Below are positions 11,809 to 22,178 of a stretch of DNA of 64,000 bases, piece by piece. The translations under genes were made by a program, and so were the position numbers. This DNA comes from Halichoerus grypus. Taxonomy: Eukaryota; Chordata; Mammalia; Carnivora; Phocidae. The stretch lies in NCBI RefSeq assembly GCF_964656455.1, contig NC_135716.1:77166484-77230483 (forward strand), read 5' to 3'. A model generated the notes under the pieces. It was given only the letters and a program-made list of their open reading frames with translations. It was not told where the DNA came from and ran no database searches. Position 1 is the stretch's first letter; every line of letters begins with the position of its first letter.

Positions 11809-12811
11809 TTTTTCTTAATTTTATTATGTTATGTTAGTCACCATACAATACATCATTGGTTTTTGATGTGGTGATCCACGATCCATTGTTTTCATATAAC
11901 ACCCAGTGCTCCATGCAGTACGTGCCCTCCTTAATACCCATCACCAGGCTAACCAATCCCCCCTCCCCCCTCCCCTCTAAAACCCTGTTTGTTTGTCAGA
12001 GTACATAGTCTCTCATGGTTCATCTCTCCCTCCAATTTCCCCCCCCTCGTTTTTCCCTTCCTTCTCCTAATGTCCTCCATGCTATTCCTTATGTTCCACA
12101 AATAAGTGAAACCATATGATAATTGACTTTCTCTGCTTGACTTATTTCACTTAGCATAATCTCCTCCAGTCCCATCCATGTTGATGTAAAAGTTGGGTAT
12201 TCATCCTTTCTGATGGCTGAGTAATATTCCATTGTATATATGGACCACATCTTCTTTATCCATTCATCTGTTGAAGGGCATCTCGGCTCTTTCCATAGTT
12301 TGGCTATTGTGGACATTGCTGCTATGAACATTGGGGTGCATATGGCCCTTTTTTTCACTACATCGTGTCTTTGGGGTAAATACCCAGGAATGCAATTGCT
12401 GGGTCATAGGGTAGTTCTATTTTTTAAGTTTTGAGGAACCTCCACACTGTTTTCCAAAGTGGCTGTACCAACTTGCATTCCCACCAACAGTGTAAGAGGG
12501 TTCCCCTTTCTCCACAACCTCTCCAACATTTGTTGTTTCTTTCCCTGTCCATTTTGCCATTCTAACTGGTGTAAGGTGGTATCTCAGTGTGGTTTTGATT
12601 TGGATTTCCCTGATGGCTAATGATGAACACTTTTTAATGTGTCTGTTAGCCATTTGTATGTCTTCTTCAGAGAAGTGTCTTTTCATCTCTTCTGCCCACT
12701 TTTTGACTTGATTATTTGTTTTTTGGGTGTTGAGTTTGAGAAGTTCTTTATAGATCTTGGATACCAGCCCTTTATCTGTAGTGTCATTTGCAAATATCTT
12801 CTCCCATTCTG
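11809..12811 (-). mobile_element. 5'-truncated carnivore L1 (3' UTR plus end of ORF2)
   Basis: The minus-strand insertion begins with a poly-T (the A-tail), then carries the carnivore L1 3' UTR and about 700 bases of the ORF2 C-terminus. It stops abruptly at the TSD, the usual 5' truncation. It aligns by eye with the 3' end of the full-length L1 at 21.7 kb. Two broken ORF2 segments remain (12089-12358 and 12417-12686). The C-terminal Cys motif still codes Cys at both CX3C positions. The 3' UTR has C-tracts on the plus strand (about 11958-11977) that are G-tracts on the L1 strand. The 18-bp TSD is exact, yet the ORF2 part is frameshifted. Confidence 0.95.
12089..12686 (-). pseudogene. L1 ORF2 C-terminal remnant
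   Basis: Two partial frames encode the extreme C-terminus of L1 ORF2p, including '[19 protein letters not shown]' and 'KMWSIYTMEYYSAIRK', plus an upstream segment with '[17 protein letters not shown]'. A frameshift lies between them and the endonuclease and RT domains are missing because the insertion is truncated. It ends SLICGT-stop, a few codons past the stop used by the full-length copy at 22.2 kb. Non-functional. Confidence 0.9.
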
Positions 12812-12878
12812 TAAAACACCAAATATTTTAACAAAAAATTCTCCCATTGCTTTTATCACTTAAGAAATTCCAATTGTT

Positions 12879-13062
12879 GGGTGCCTGGGTGGCTCAGTCG
12901 GTTAAGCATCTGCCTTTGGCTCAGGTCACAATCTCAGGGGCGTCAGGCTCCCTGCTCAGAGGGGAGCCTGCTTCTCCCTGTGCCCCTCCCCCTGCTCATG
13001 GTCATGCGTGCTCTCTCTCTCTCTCAAATAAATAAATAAATAAAATCTTTAAAAAAAAAAAA
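12879..13062 (+). mobile_element. CAN-SINE with internal deletion
   Basis: Head GGGTGCCTGGGTGGCTCAG, tail AAATAAATAAATAAAATCTT plus poly-A. About 30 bases around the B box are missing: 'cacaatctcaggggcgtcagg' replaces the usual 'gatcccagggtcctgggatcgagcc' block. The TSD is about AAGAAATTCCA on both sides (12862-12872 and 13061-13071). Confidence 0.93.
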
Positions 13063-13074
13063 GAAATTCCAGTG

Positions 13075-16000
13075 GTTTTAGGAGCTGTGTGCTAAGAACA
13101 GGACAAAGACTGAATACATTTTTCTTATTATAGATTACAGTATCACAGCTATAGAAGTGAATTCTTGAATGTGAAGAGTTGTTTTAATTTTTGCGGTCTG
13201 TGCTCATTTTTAGGGCTTGGTAAAACTTGTCAGACTGCAATTTTGAGGACTTGTCTGCCATTTGAAGATAGTCTACATAGTGCAACCCTGGGTGGAAGCT
13301 CTTTGTTTCAGGGCTACTTTCTGCCCTGCAGTCTGGGGGGTCTGATGGAGTCTTATCTGACTTTGTGGCCTCTGAGATACTAGCCTTGGTTCTCTCTGCC
13401 TGTCACCATCCAGAAGCTTCCTTTAGTGCATAGGCATCCAAGGGCCACGATGGGACAAGCTTTTGGAAGAAAATGAGATTTGACTTTCATTTGTGAGTGA
13501 CTGTGCTGAGTCTTCATTTATTTGGCAACACTGAACAGCTGTTCTTATCTGCATGTTCATGGGGCCTTTAGTATGAAATTATTTAGGACCAGCAGGGATC
13601 TGGCAGCAAGAGGAAAAAGTACTGTGACAAATATCTTCCTGTTTGAATATGTGCCTTATTCAGTTACAAGAGTGGTTGCTATTTAGTCCTAATTGTTTCA
13701 CCAAAATAACTAGCCAATAAGTGAAAGATACACTCAATTTTTGATAATGGCTAAGTTAATTGTACTTGAATTTAGTGATTGTTGTGCTCACAAAATACCC
13801 AAAATATTTATAAAATATCAGGATCACACATTATTTTTGAATTTTTGGTTCATAAAAATAAATAAGATGCTATGTGTAAATTCTCAGAAAAGCATATATT
13901 TTTTTCACACGTGATTCGTGTAAGTAACATCATTATTGAAATAAACCTGATTTATAAGTAATATCTGTGTTATAACTAATAGCTGACAGTAAGCTTAGGA
14001 AAACAGAAATGAATTAAAACTCCCCTTTACAAAGATACTTTCAAAATATAATAAAAATTACTGAGTATTAATATTAAAAGTTAATTCAGACACAAAGAAC
14101 AAAAATGTCATGCATATTGGTTTTTAAGAGTAATTTCCATCTTTATAAATTTTCCTCCAAACTCAGATAAAGCTTATCTTTAGTCTATGAGCATTTTAAT
14201 AGTAATGACAAGTTCAGGATCTTGGAGAATTAAAAACATCCAACTTTTATGGTTATAAAGTCGATGGAGGTGCTCATGCAGATAATCAATATAACAATTT
14301 CCAAATATATTTACAAAGAAGTAGAAATCTCTAGTCCTTGGGGTGTCATATGAGTTGTCACAATGAAAATTGTAAAATGAGGTACCTCAAACAGATGTGT
14401 CCATCTGTGAGTTTTATAGCACATGAAAAGACTTATTACACTATACTTTTCAAAAATAATTCTGTTAGAAAATATAACTGAAGCAAATGTGACTGGTAAA
14501 CAAGTGAAAACTGCCCTTTCAGGGCACTATGTGAAAATACAGGTAAAGGCAAACTATTAAATTTTAGCTATGATGGTATTCTTGGTTCCCTGTGGGTGGC
14601 TGCCATCTTTTTTGAAAAGAAAAAAAATCTAATGCTGGAAAAATGTGCAGTTGAGTTCAGATAACTTATACCTCTTTCACCCAATGTCCAATGCAGCCAG
14701 TGACATTGGCATTCCCCGACCCTAGTCTCTCACAAAAAGGAGAAGATACCTCCCTGCTGGGTCTAGAGACAAATTCAGCTGGTAGGTCCTTGCTTTGTCA
14801 TTTCTGATGGTAAGAAAAAACAAAACAAAACATTTTATCTTCATGAGTCTGAAGGCCACCTGCTCAGGATGTTAAAACAAAAGGATTGTCCATAGTGACA
14901 CTGCTGAATGCCATGGCAGCCCTGGACAGCCTCAGCTGGTCTTTTTGTGGGATGTATGTGTTTCAGCCTGATTCAGATTTTCTGTTATTTGTAGCCAAAG
15001 CCATTCCAAATTGATATACTAGGAAAGAAAAAAAAAAAGAAAACATGAAAGAAAGAAAAGAAAGGAAGAAACAAGAGAAAGAAAGGAAGGAAGAAAAGAA
15101 AGAAAAAGAGCTCTTGTATAAATAGTGTAAATATGGGTAGTGATTAAAATGCTTTTTACAAACCTCCTCTGTTTCTCCCCTGTGCATGCTTTGAGGAGCA
15201 TGAGGAAGCTTTCTACTTTCTTCCTGATGATTACAGAACCTGCATCTGCAGTGGCTTCCTACTTTCCATTGGGTCTGTCCAAATTTTTTTCCTATTGTTT
15301 TTGTACTTTCCTATATTACCATTTATTTTCTTTGATATGAATTAGGCACACAGAAAATAATCTGGAAAAAATCATGGCACGCATTTAGGGTTTTATACCA
15401 TTGTCCTTAAGGATTCTCAAATGTCTTATTTTTTATGGGGTCTTTTCCTAACTAAAGGTATGTTGGCCTCTTATTGATTCAGCTTTTTTTTTATTCTCCT
15501 GCATGAGTGCAGTAGCTTGTCAAAATGCATAGCATAAAGGCAAATTAGATGACTATACTTCAGTTTAACTATTATGTCAGACTGAAGGTCAGTCCCATTC
15601 TATGGAATAGCAAAATAAAAAAGAGCATTTCTATATTTCTGTCTATGTTTTATTTCAATGTATTTTATACATTTGAGCATTTGAATACATTTGTTTTAGG
15701 GTTTTGCCTTTTTGAAGAGGTAACAATGCAGCCAGAACTGCAATGGCTCCAAGGTACATCTGTCAAGAAATATGTACCTAAAGGGAATTGCTTCATTAAA
15801 CCTAAACCTGTCCTTTGTTCATAAGGATCTTGCCAGATGGGAATTTAGTGTTTTGAAGGCAGGCATCCACATGGAATTTTGTTCTTGACATTGATGAATG
15901 ACTTTCTGAATCCTGAGATGGGGATTTCAATAGAGGGTTTCAAGGAATGCCAGTCCAGGGTGTGACTCTAACTTGTCATGATATGCAGACCTGTAAGTAC

Positions 16001-16148
16001 CACGGGAGCCTGAGGTTGAATGACCACGTTAAGGCATCAGTATCTGTGAATCAAAAGGGTAAAATTAAACTTTTGAAGTCAAATTTTTATATTCAAAGAT
16101 TCTTCCAAGTGGACTGAATACCACTTTATTTCAAAACACTTCCATTTA
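13075..16148. other. Unique AT-rich non-coding DNA
   Basis: No gene, structural RNA or clear repeat beyond the GA-rich tract at 15023-15112. Open frames of up to 91 codons (13165, 15549) have no motif or coding character. It is probably intergenic or intronic. Confidence 0.5.
15023..15112. repeat. Polypurine (GAAA/GGAA)n tract
   Basis: About 90 bases are almost all purine on the plus strand (AAAG/GAAG units). Ser/Phe-rich frames on the minus strand across it are translation artefacts. Confidence 0.9.
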
Positions 16149-16364
16149 GGGGCGCCTGGGTGGCTCAGTCGGTTAAGCGTCTGCCTTTGGCTCAGGTCAT
16201 GATCCCAGGGTCCTGGGATCAAGCCCCATGTAGGGCTCCCTGCTCAGTAGGGGAATCTGCTTCTTTCTCTCCCTCTGCCCCTGCTCATGTTCTCTCTCTC
16301 ACTCACTCTCTCTAGTAAATAAATAAATAAAATCCTTTAAAAAATATTAAAAACAAAAAACAAA
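16149..16364 (+). mobile_element. CAN-SINE
   Basis: Complete head GGGGCGCCTGGGTGGCTCAG with A-box TGGCTCAGTCGG and tail AAATAAATAAATAAAATCC followed by an A-rich end. The flanking duplication is about CACTTCCATT (16137-16146 and 16367-16376). Confidence 0.96.
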
Positions 16365-16566
16365 GCACTTCCATTAAACTTTCAGGTACAGTAACTTGCT
16401 GTGTCTGATGAGAAGCACAGGCAGAGCCAATAGAACTTTGGATTGAAGACCAAAACAATTGAGATTCATAACAAAGAGGTCTGTTCTGATTCAGGTTATG
16501 CAACCTCTGCCTGGCTTGTCACCTGACTGTGTCCATGAACTTGACTGGAAACACTTCTCCCTTATA

Positions 16567-16906
16567 CAGCTGACCCTTGAACAACATGGGTTTGAACTGG
16601 GCATGTCCACTTATATGGGGCTTTTTTTTTTTTTCCCAGTAAATACGGTATAGTACTGTACTTCCTTATGATCCTTATGTTTTTCTTCATAGAATTTTCT
16701 TTTCTCCAGCTTACTTTATTATAAGAATACAGTATATGAGGCAATATAATATACAAAATATGTGTTAATCAACTGTTATTGGTGAGGCTTCCAGTCAACA
16801 GTAGACTGTTAGCAGTTAAGTTTTTGGGGAGTCAAAATTTATACATGGGTTTTCGACTGTGCAGGGGTCAGCGCCCCTGACTTCCATGTTGTTAAAGGGT
16901 CAGCAG
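16567..16906 (+). mobile_element. Tigger-like miniature DNA transposon, complete
   Basis: A 340-bp non-autonomous pogo/Tigger-type element. The left end CAGCTGACCCTTGAACAACA and the reverse complement of the right end (CTGCTGACCCTTTAACAACA) form terminal inverted repeats of about 24 bp with few mismatches. The element sits between TA dinucleotides, the target duplication expected for this superfamily. It has no transposase. The interior ('gcttactttattataagaatacagtatat') matches a common mammalian Tigger-derived repeat, whose exact name I leave open. Confidence 0.85.
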
Positions 16907-17024
16907 TACTTCATTAGGATCTTTGGAGGGTGAATAAACTGCTTCATTTTCTAATGTTTGTAGAGCCTCTTGTCTGAGCACACCACGTTGTTTCTCTTTT
17001 ATTAAGTTCTGTCATCAGATGTCA

Positions 17025-17135
17025 ATGAGGTAGCTATTTATATTTGAAGAAACTAAGAATGGGAGAAGTCAATAATTTTTATGGTCATGTATTAGTAAAT
17101 GACATTCAAAAGCTATTTTTTCACTCTTCTCTGCT
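17025..17135 (-). mobile_element. Possible MIR fragment
   Basis: 'gaggtagctatttatatttgaagaaactaagaatgggagaagt' resembles the reverse-complemented MIR block for 'tacagatgaggaaactgag...'. It is highly diverged, so the call is weak. Confidence 0.4.
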
Positions 17136-17179
17136 GTTTAGTGTAGTCACTACAGTTGTGTTTGGTGGAGTTGGTCAGA

Positions 17180-17405
17180 GTTTGTTCACATCCCCAGCTT
17201 TGCAGTTGACTAGAATATTTTTGGGCAGATAAGTCAATCTCTTGCCTCCTCATTTTTGTCATCCAAAACATAGCTATAAAATATTGCCCATCTCAGTATT
17301 ATTGAGAAGAGTAAACAATTTCCTTCATGTAAAGAAGTTACCATGTATGGTACACAATAAGCACTCAATACACTGTGGACTTTGTGACGGTTATTGGTAA
17401 TGATG
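17180..17405 (+). mobile_element. MIR SINE fragment
   Basis: The plus strand follows the second half of MIR: 'aagtcaatctcttgcctcctcatttttgtcatccaaaacatagctataaaatattgccc' and the tail 'ggtacacaataagcactcaataca'. Ancient. Confidence 0.6.
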
Positions 17406-17559
17406 GATTATCTCTGTTTACTCATTTGCTGCTAGCAAGATTTGAGACAAATATGTGGCCTATTAATAGAAAATTATGTTGCACAGATTTTTAGCTTTGC
17501 TCTTGACTGCATCCACACTTTGGTTTTCTTTCTTTTGGCTTATTTTATAATTTATGCAA

Positions 17560-17636
17560 ATATTTTTCTAGCTTTATTCAAGTATGATTGACAAATACAA
17601 ATTGTATTTAAGGTGTACATGTGATGTTTTGATATA

Positions 17637-17672
<36 letters not shown>

Positions 17673-17715
17673 CATTGTGAAATGATTACCACAATCAAGC
17701 TAATTAGTGTGAATG
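17560..17715. mobile_element. Old L1 3'-end fragment with a TA/TG microsatellite
   Basis: 'ttattcaagtatgattgacaaatacaaattgtatttaaggtgtacatgtgatg' and 'attgtgaaatgattaccacaatcaagc' are known from old L1 3' ends. An alternating (TA)n/(TG)n run at about 17632-17672 sits within it. Confidence 0.6.
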
Positions 17716-18264
17716 TTTTTTATGTATTGCTGTAAGCTAACTTAAATTCCTTCTGGAATAAAGGAGCATATAAAATACATGCTTACAAAAGACTCTTCCT
17801 AGGGAAAGAGCACCTAGCCACATTTCAAATCATGGGAATGTCTTTTTTCCCCTACTTGGTGGCACCGTCTCATAGGCTTATATAATAGGCAGTGCACTTG
17901 AGATACTCTAAATTCACAGATGTTGTCTGTGTCTTAGAACTCTGGCCTCGAATCCCTACATGCCTGCTGAGTCATGGATGCATATTTGAAATATGTCAAC
18001 AAGACAAAACTAGATTGTTTTACTAGAGGGTGGAAAATTGAGGGTCGAAGCCACAGGAAGGACCCATGTTCACTGTTGAATGGTAGAGGAAATGAGACTT
18101 ATGGCCAGATAAGGCACCCAGCAACCAGATGTACTCTGGTAGCAATGAAGCCCCATCTGGAGGCTTTGTTTTAAGTAATCTTCATAGTACCTTTGTCAAA
18201 TCGTGAAGCAATAATTCAGCTGAATAAAAAAGGAGCTACTTTTATTGATTTCTGTGGTCTAGGA

Positions 18265-18695
18265 AATGAGATTGGTATTTTATATACATTATCCCTAATA
18301 CGCACAACAATCTAGGTATTTTTATTTCCATAGGGATGATGACACTGAAGATCATAAAATTAACTTGTTCAAGATCTCAGTTTGTGAAGCCCACACTCTT
18401 TCTTACATTCTTTTTTTTTTTTTTTTTAAGATTTTTATTTATTTATTTGACAGAGAGACAGTGAGAGAGGGAACACAAGCAGGGGGAGTGGGAGAGGGAG
18501 AAGCAGGCTTCCTGCTGAGCAAGGAGCCTGATGCGGGGCTTGATCCCAGGACCCTGGGATCATGACCTGAGCCGAAGGCAGATGCTTAATGACTGAGCCA
18601 CCCAGGCGCCCTCTTTCTTACATTCTTTATAAATGACTCATCTTATACCAAAGTCCATGCTGTTAACCACTACAGTATGTCTCCTACCATATTTA
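18265..18695 (-). mobile_element. MIR SINE, split by a CAN-SINE
   Basis: Both halves fit reverse-complement MIR: 'acattatccctaatacgcacaacaatctaggtatttttatttcca...gatgacactgaagatc' before the insertion, and 'tccatgctgttaaccactaca' after it. The CAN-SINE at 18414-18610 landed inside, giving a clear relative age. Confidence 0.7.
18414..18610 (-). mobile_element. CAN-SINE nested in a MIR, exact 18-bp TSD
   Basis: T-run, TTTATTTATTTATTTGACAG, then the head at the right (GAGCCACCCAGGCGCC). The TSD CTCTTTCTTACATTCTTT is exact (18396-18413 and 18611-18628), so the insertion is young. Confidence 0.97.
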
Positions 18696-18720
18696 GTGAC
18701 TCTTAGCTCGAGTTAAGAGA

Positions 18721-18721
18721 C

Positions 18722-18755
<34 letters not shown>

Positions 18756-18757
18756 GT
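18721..18757. repeat. (ATA)n trinucleotide microsatellite
   Basis: About 12 uninterrupted AAT/ATA units. A (TG)n stretch follows at about 18831-18861. Confidence 0.95.
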
Positions 18758-18830
18758 AAGGAAAATAATTTAGGTTGTCGTAAGTTATCTCTGGATCAAG
18801 TGACTGGCTTAGAAGATAATGAGAAAATAT

Positions 18831-18861
18831 ATGTGTGTGTGTGAGTGTGTGTGTGTGTGTT
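18831..18861. repeat. (TG)n dinucleotide microsatellite
   Basis: Alternating TG, broken once by GAG. A short polymorphic-type simple repeat. Confidence 0.9.
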
Positions 18862-19243
18862 CAAGAGTGACATCAGATATTAGTATCTAGACATGGAAGA
18901 AAAACCACCACATTCATCAATTAGATTCTCATTTCTGTAAAAAAGTAAAGTATAAACAAATTACCTTTAATAAAACTTAATGTTCTTACACTAAGAGATA
19001 CATGAAAACATTGGCTATGCCACTAGCAAATGTTCAGAAAGTTGAAGATTTGCATGTTATGAATACTGATGATTTTTTAAGGTTCTTACTTATTCAGAGA
19101 CATTAATGACTTGTAAAGTAGGAGAGATTAGCCAAAGAAAACATTTGCTAATACTTAAATAAATAAACATGCTAACTTGGCTCCTTTTTTATGGGACAAA
19201 TAATTTCCTATCCTAGTTAGACCTGAACAGTTCTGTATTTCTT

Positions 19244-19443
19244 TTTTTTTTTTTTAAAGATTTTATTTATTTATTTGACAGAGAGAGACACAGTGAGAGA
19301 GGAACAAAACAGGGGGAGTGGGAGAGGGAGAAGCAGGCTTCCCACAGAGCAAGGAGCCTGATGTGGGGCTCGATCCCAGGACTCTGGGATCATGACCTGA
19401 GCCCAAGACAGACACTTAATGACTGAGCCACCCAGGTGCCCCG
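19244..19443 (-). mobile_element. CAN-SINE, exact TSD
   Basis: Minus-strand full-length copy. The TSD GTTCTGTATTTCTT is exact (19230-19243 and 19445-19458). Head sequence at the right: GAGCCACCCAGGTGCCCC. Confidence 0.97.
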
Positions 19444-20234
19444 AGTTCTGTATTTCTTGAGGGATGTTTCTGAAATGTAGGATTCAGGAGTACCACAGGG
19501 TCGTCAGGTGACATGGGACTTGTCTTCCCTTTCCACTGATTGGATGTGACACTTCAGTCTAATCTGCAGGCCCCTCAAGCATTCAGTTCCCTCATCCACA
19601 AAGTTGGAAAACAAACAAGCAAGCAAACAAACATCATTTGGGGCTTCTTCCTGCTGTGTTCTGTGTTCTTCTTCTTATCCTACATGAATATGTTAGGGAG
19701 GCATCTCCTTTGTGGAGCCAACTTCCTGGAAGGTTATCTCCTCTGTACTACCACCAAATGCCCCATTTCAAGACCATTTAAGTTAAAAACATTTTATTTA
19801 CAATTTTTATGATGACACCAATGACCTGATCATATCATTTAATAGAGACAGAATGAGGTGGCATCACTAAAGTAAAGCAGAGTACCCAAGTTAATGAATT
19901 TAAAAAAGAGTTTGTTGATAACAAGGTGACAATATGGGAGAAATAAATGGAAGTGACATGAGGAGAAAAAACAAACCATACTTTGAGTGCCGGCTCAGAG
20001 AGCTGAAAGCAGCAAGCATGAGGTGGGTGGTGAAGGGCCGTGGCCACAGTAGGAAAATACCGAAGGAGTAAAAATAACCAAAGAGTTAGTTTGGTTTTCA
20101 AAATCAAAATATCTCTGACTTTATTGGCATCATTGTGATATAGGATAGAAAAATCTAGAAAGGAATTATTCCTTTCCAGTCAGCGTGTCAAGGTTTTATT
20201 ATGCTGCCATGTTTACAGTTAGCATTCATCTTTT

Positions 20235-20431
20235 TTTTTTTTTTTTTTAGGATTTTATTTATTTATTTGACAGAGAAAGAGAGAGAGAGTGCAAGCAGGA
20301 GAGAAGCAGGCAGGGGGAGAAGCAGGCTTCCCGCTGAGCAGGGAGCCTGATGTGGGAATCGATCCCAGGACCCTGGGACTATGACCTGAGCCAAAGGCAG
20401 ACGCTTAACAACTGAGCCACCCAGGCGCTCC
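20235..20431 (-). mobile_element. CAN-SINE, exact TSD
   Basis: Minus-strand full-length copy with a long T-run. The TSD TAGCATTCATCTTTT is exact (20220-20234 and 20432-20446). A GA-rich variant interior suggests a slightly different source copy from its neighbours. Confidence 0.97.
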
Positions 20432-20446
20432 TAGCATTCATCTTTT

Positions 20447-21676
20447 AAGAAGCAACAGAAACCTTAGAAAGAGTTGAGAAAAATGGCAAAGGTGTCAGCA
20501 AATATGACTGGCCCTGTTATCTGTGTAGTGAAAACCTAAAAACTGTTTAATTTTGCCTCAAGAGAAGTTGAACATGCTTTCTTTATGGCATTTATGATTT
20601 CTTCCCTAGCTGAAGGAAGAATATTAATACTTCATTGATGCTTTCTTTCTCTATTTCCTCAAAAAAGGGAAATTACCGCTTTTGAATTTGTAAGCTGAGT
20701 GGAAAAACAGGACATAATAGGAAGGGAAAAAAGTCTGACTGGAAAATTATTTTATTTGTCCATTCAGAAGATTCATTTTAGTTTGCAAAATGATACATTG
20801 GAAGAAATACCTTATCATTTTTTCCCCCCCACTCAATTATTTCCCCCTCTGGACTATTCTCTTCCCTGGACTATTCTCTCTTGAATCCTTCTGTGAAAAT
20901 TAGTAACATTTTATTCTTTCTAGATTTTTAAATGCTTTCACCATTGTATTATTGTGGTAGTAGGATCTCAGTATTTGCTTTCAGAATTGTATTGTGTTTT
21001 TGTGGTAATAGGATCTCAATATTTAACAACTTCAGTATTTAAACTTGAAGTTTTCTTCAGTATTACACTCAGAAAAGCCTTTTTTTTTTCTTCTTGAGCC
21101 ATTAAAAAAAGTGCAGACAGCTTTCCAGAATGACTGAAGTATCTGTTCACTATAAATATATTCAGAAGGTCAACAGTCGAGTGGTAATAGAATGGTATCT
21201 GAGATCCCCTCAGTGCTGTAGGATGATGCTGCTGGGTAATAGCACTGCAATATTACTAAATCAGTGAAATGATGTCTTGGATTCATTAACAGTGCAATGT
21301 AGTCAATGATAGGCAATCATTCTGTGCAGAAGAGAGAATCTGAATGCACAAGGAAAGTACGGGGGACATATTTGCTAAATCAAAAATATGAGGCCTTGAG
21401 GATAACATTCGATAAAATTTGACCAATTTATGCAATAGTCATTAGGGATGACTTAATTTTACTGGTTACAATATTCTAATCTTAACAAGGGTTTGGAATC
21501 AATGTGCTATCTGTTCTGAATAGTTTTGAAAATCATTTTGGGTGATTACTGGATCTTGTTATTTTTGCAATTTCCTTCATTGAAAACTCCCACAAAACAA
21601 TTTACATTTTTATTATATGGATTTTGCAAACAACTGTATAAAGAATTAGAATGATACAGAGAAAAGGTAAGTTTTT
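20447..21676. other. Unique non-coding DNA
   Basis: No gene or known repeat is seen. A short imperfect tandem duplication (period about 51) lies at 20945-21030. The segment at 21110-21420 keeps a mixed, non-repetitive composition that could be conserved noncoding sequence, which I cannot test here. Confidence 0.5.
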
Positions 21677-21692
21677 TTATAGTCTACTTTTA
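21676..21692. repeat. Target-site duplication of the full-length L1, left copy
   Basis: TTTATAGTCTACTTTTA next to the L1 tail is matched at 28842-28858, beyond the element's 5' end. The 17-bp match fits typical L1 TSD length and supports insertion by target-primed reverse transcription. Confidence 0.9.
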
Positions 21693-22109
21693 TTTTATTT
21701 TTATTTTTATTTTTTTTTAATTTTTTTATTGTTATGTTAATCCCCATACATTACATCATTAGTTTTAGATATAGTGTTCCATGATTCATTGTTTGTGCAT
21801 AACACCCAGTGCTCCATGCAGAACGTGCCCTCCTCAATACCCATCACCAGGCTAACCCATCCTCCCAACCCCCTCCCCTCTAGAACCCTCAGTTTGTTTT
21901 TCAGCGTCCATCGTCTCTCATGGTTCTTCTCCCCCTCCGATTTCCCCCCCTTCATTCTTCCCCTCCTGCTACATTCTTCTTCTTCTTTTTTTCTTTCTTA
22001 ACATATATTGCATTATTTGTTTCAGAGGTACAGATCTGAGATTCAACAGTCTTGCACAATTCACAGCGCTTACCAGAACACATACCCTCCCCAGTGTCCA
22101 TCACCCAGT

Positions 22110-22137
22110 CACCCCATCCCTCCCACCCCACCCCCCA
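22110..22137 (-). other. G-quadruplex-prone tract in the L1 3' UTR
   Basis: The plus strand shows CCC-T-CCC-A-CCCC-A-CCCCCC (22118-22136). On the L1 strand these are four G-runs separated by single bases, which meets the usual quadruplex rule. G-rich tracts in L1 3' UTRs are well known. Other C-rich blocks at 21860-21890 and 21930-21965 lie in the same UTR. Confidence 0.8.
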
Positions 22138-22178
22138 CTCCAGCAACCCTCAGTTTGTTTCCTGAGATTAAGAATTCC

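Noticed and set aside
16149..16364. tRNA-like A and B boxes in the CAN-SINEs, as possible tRNA genes
   Set aside because: The boxes belong to tRNA-derived SINE heads; no cloverleaf with an acceptor stem follows and A-tails with TSDs mark retroposons.
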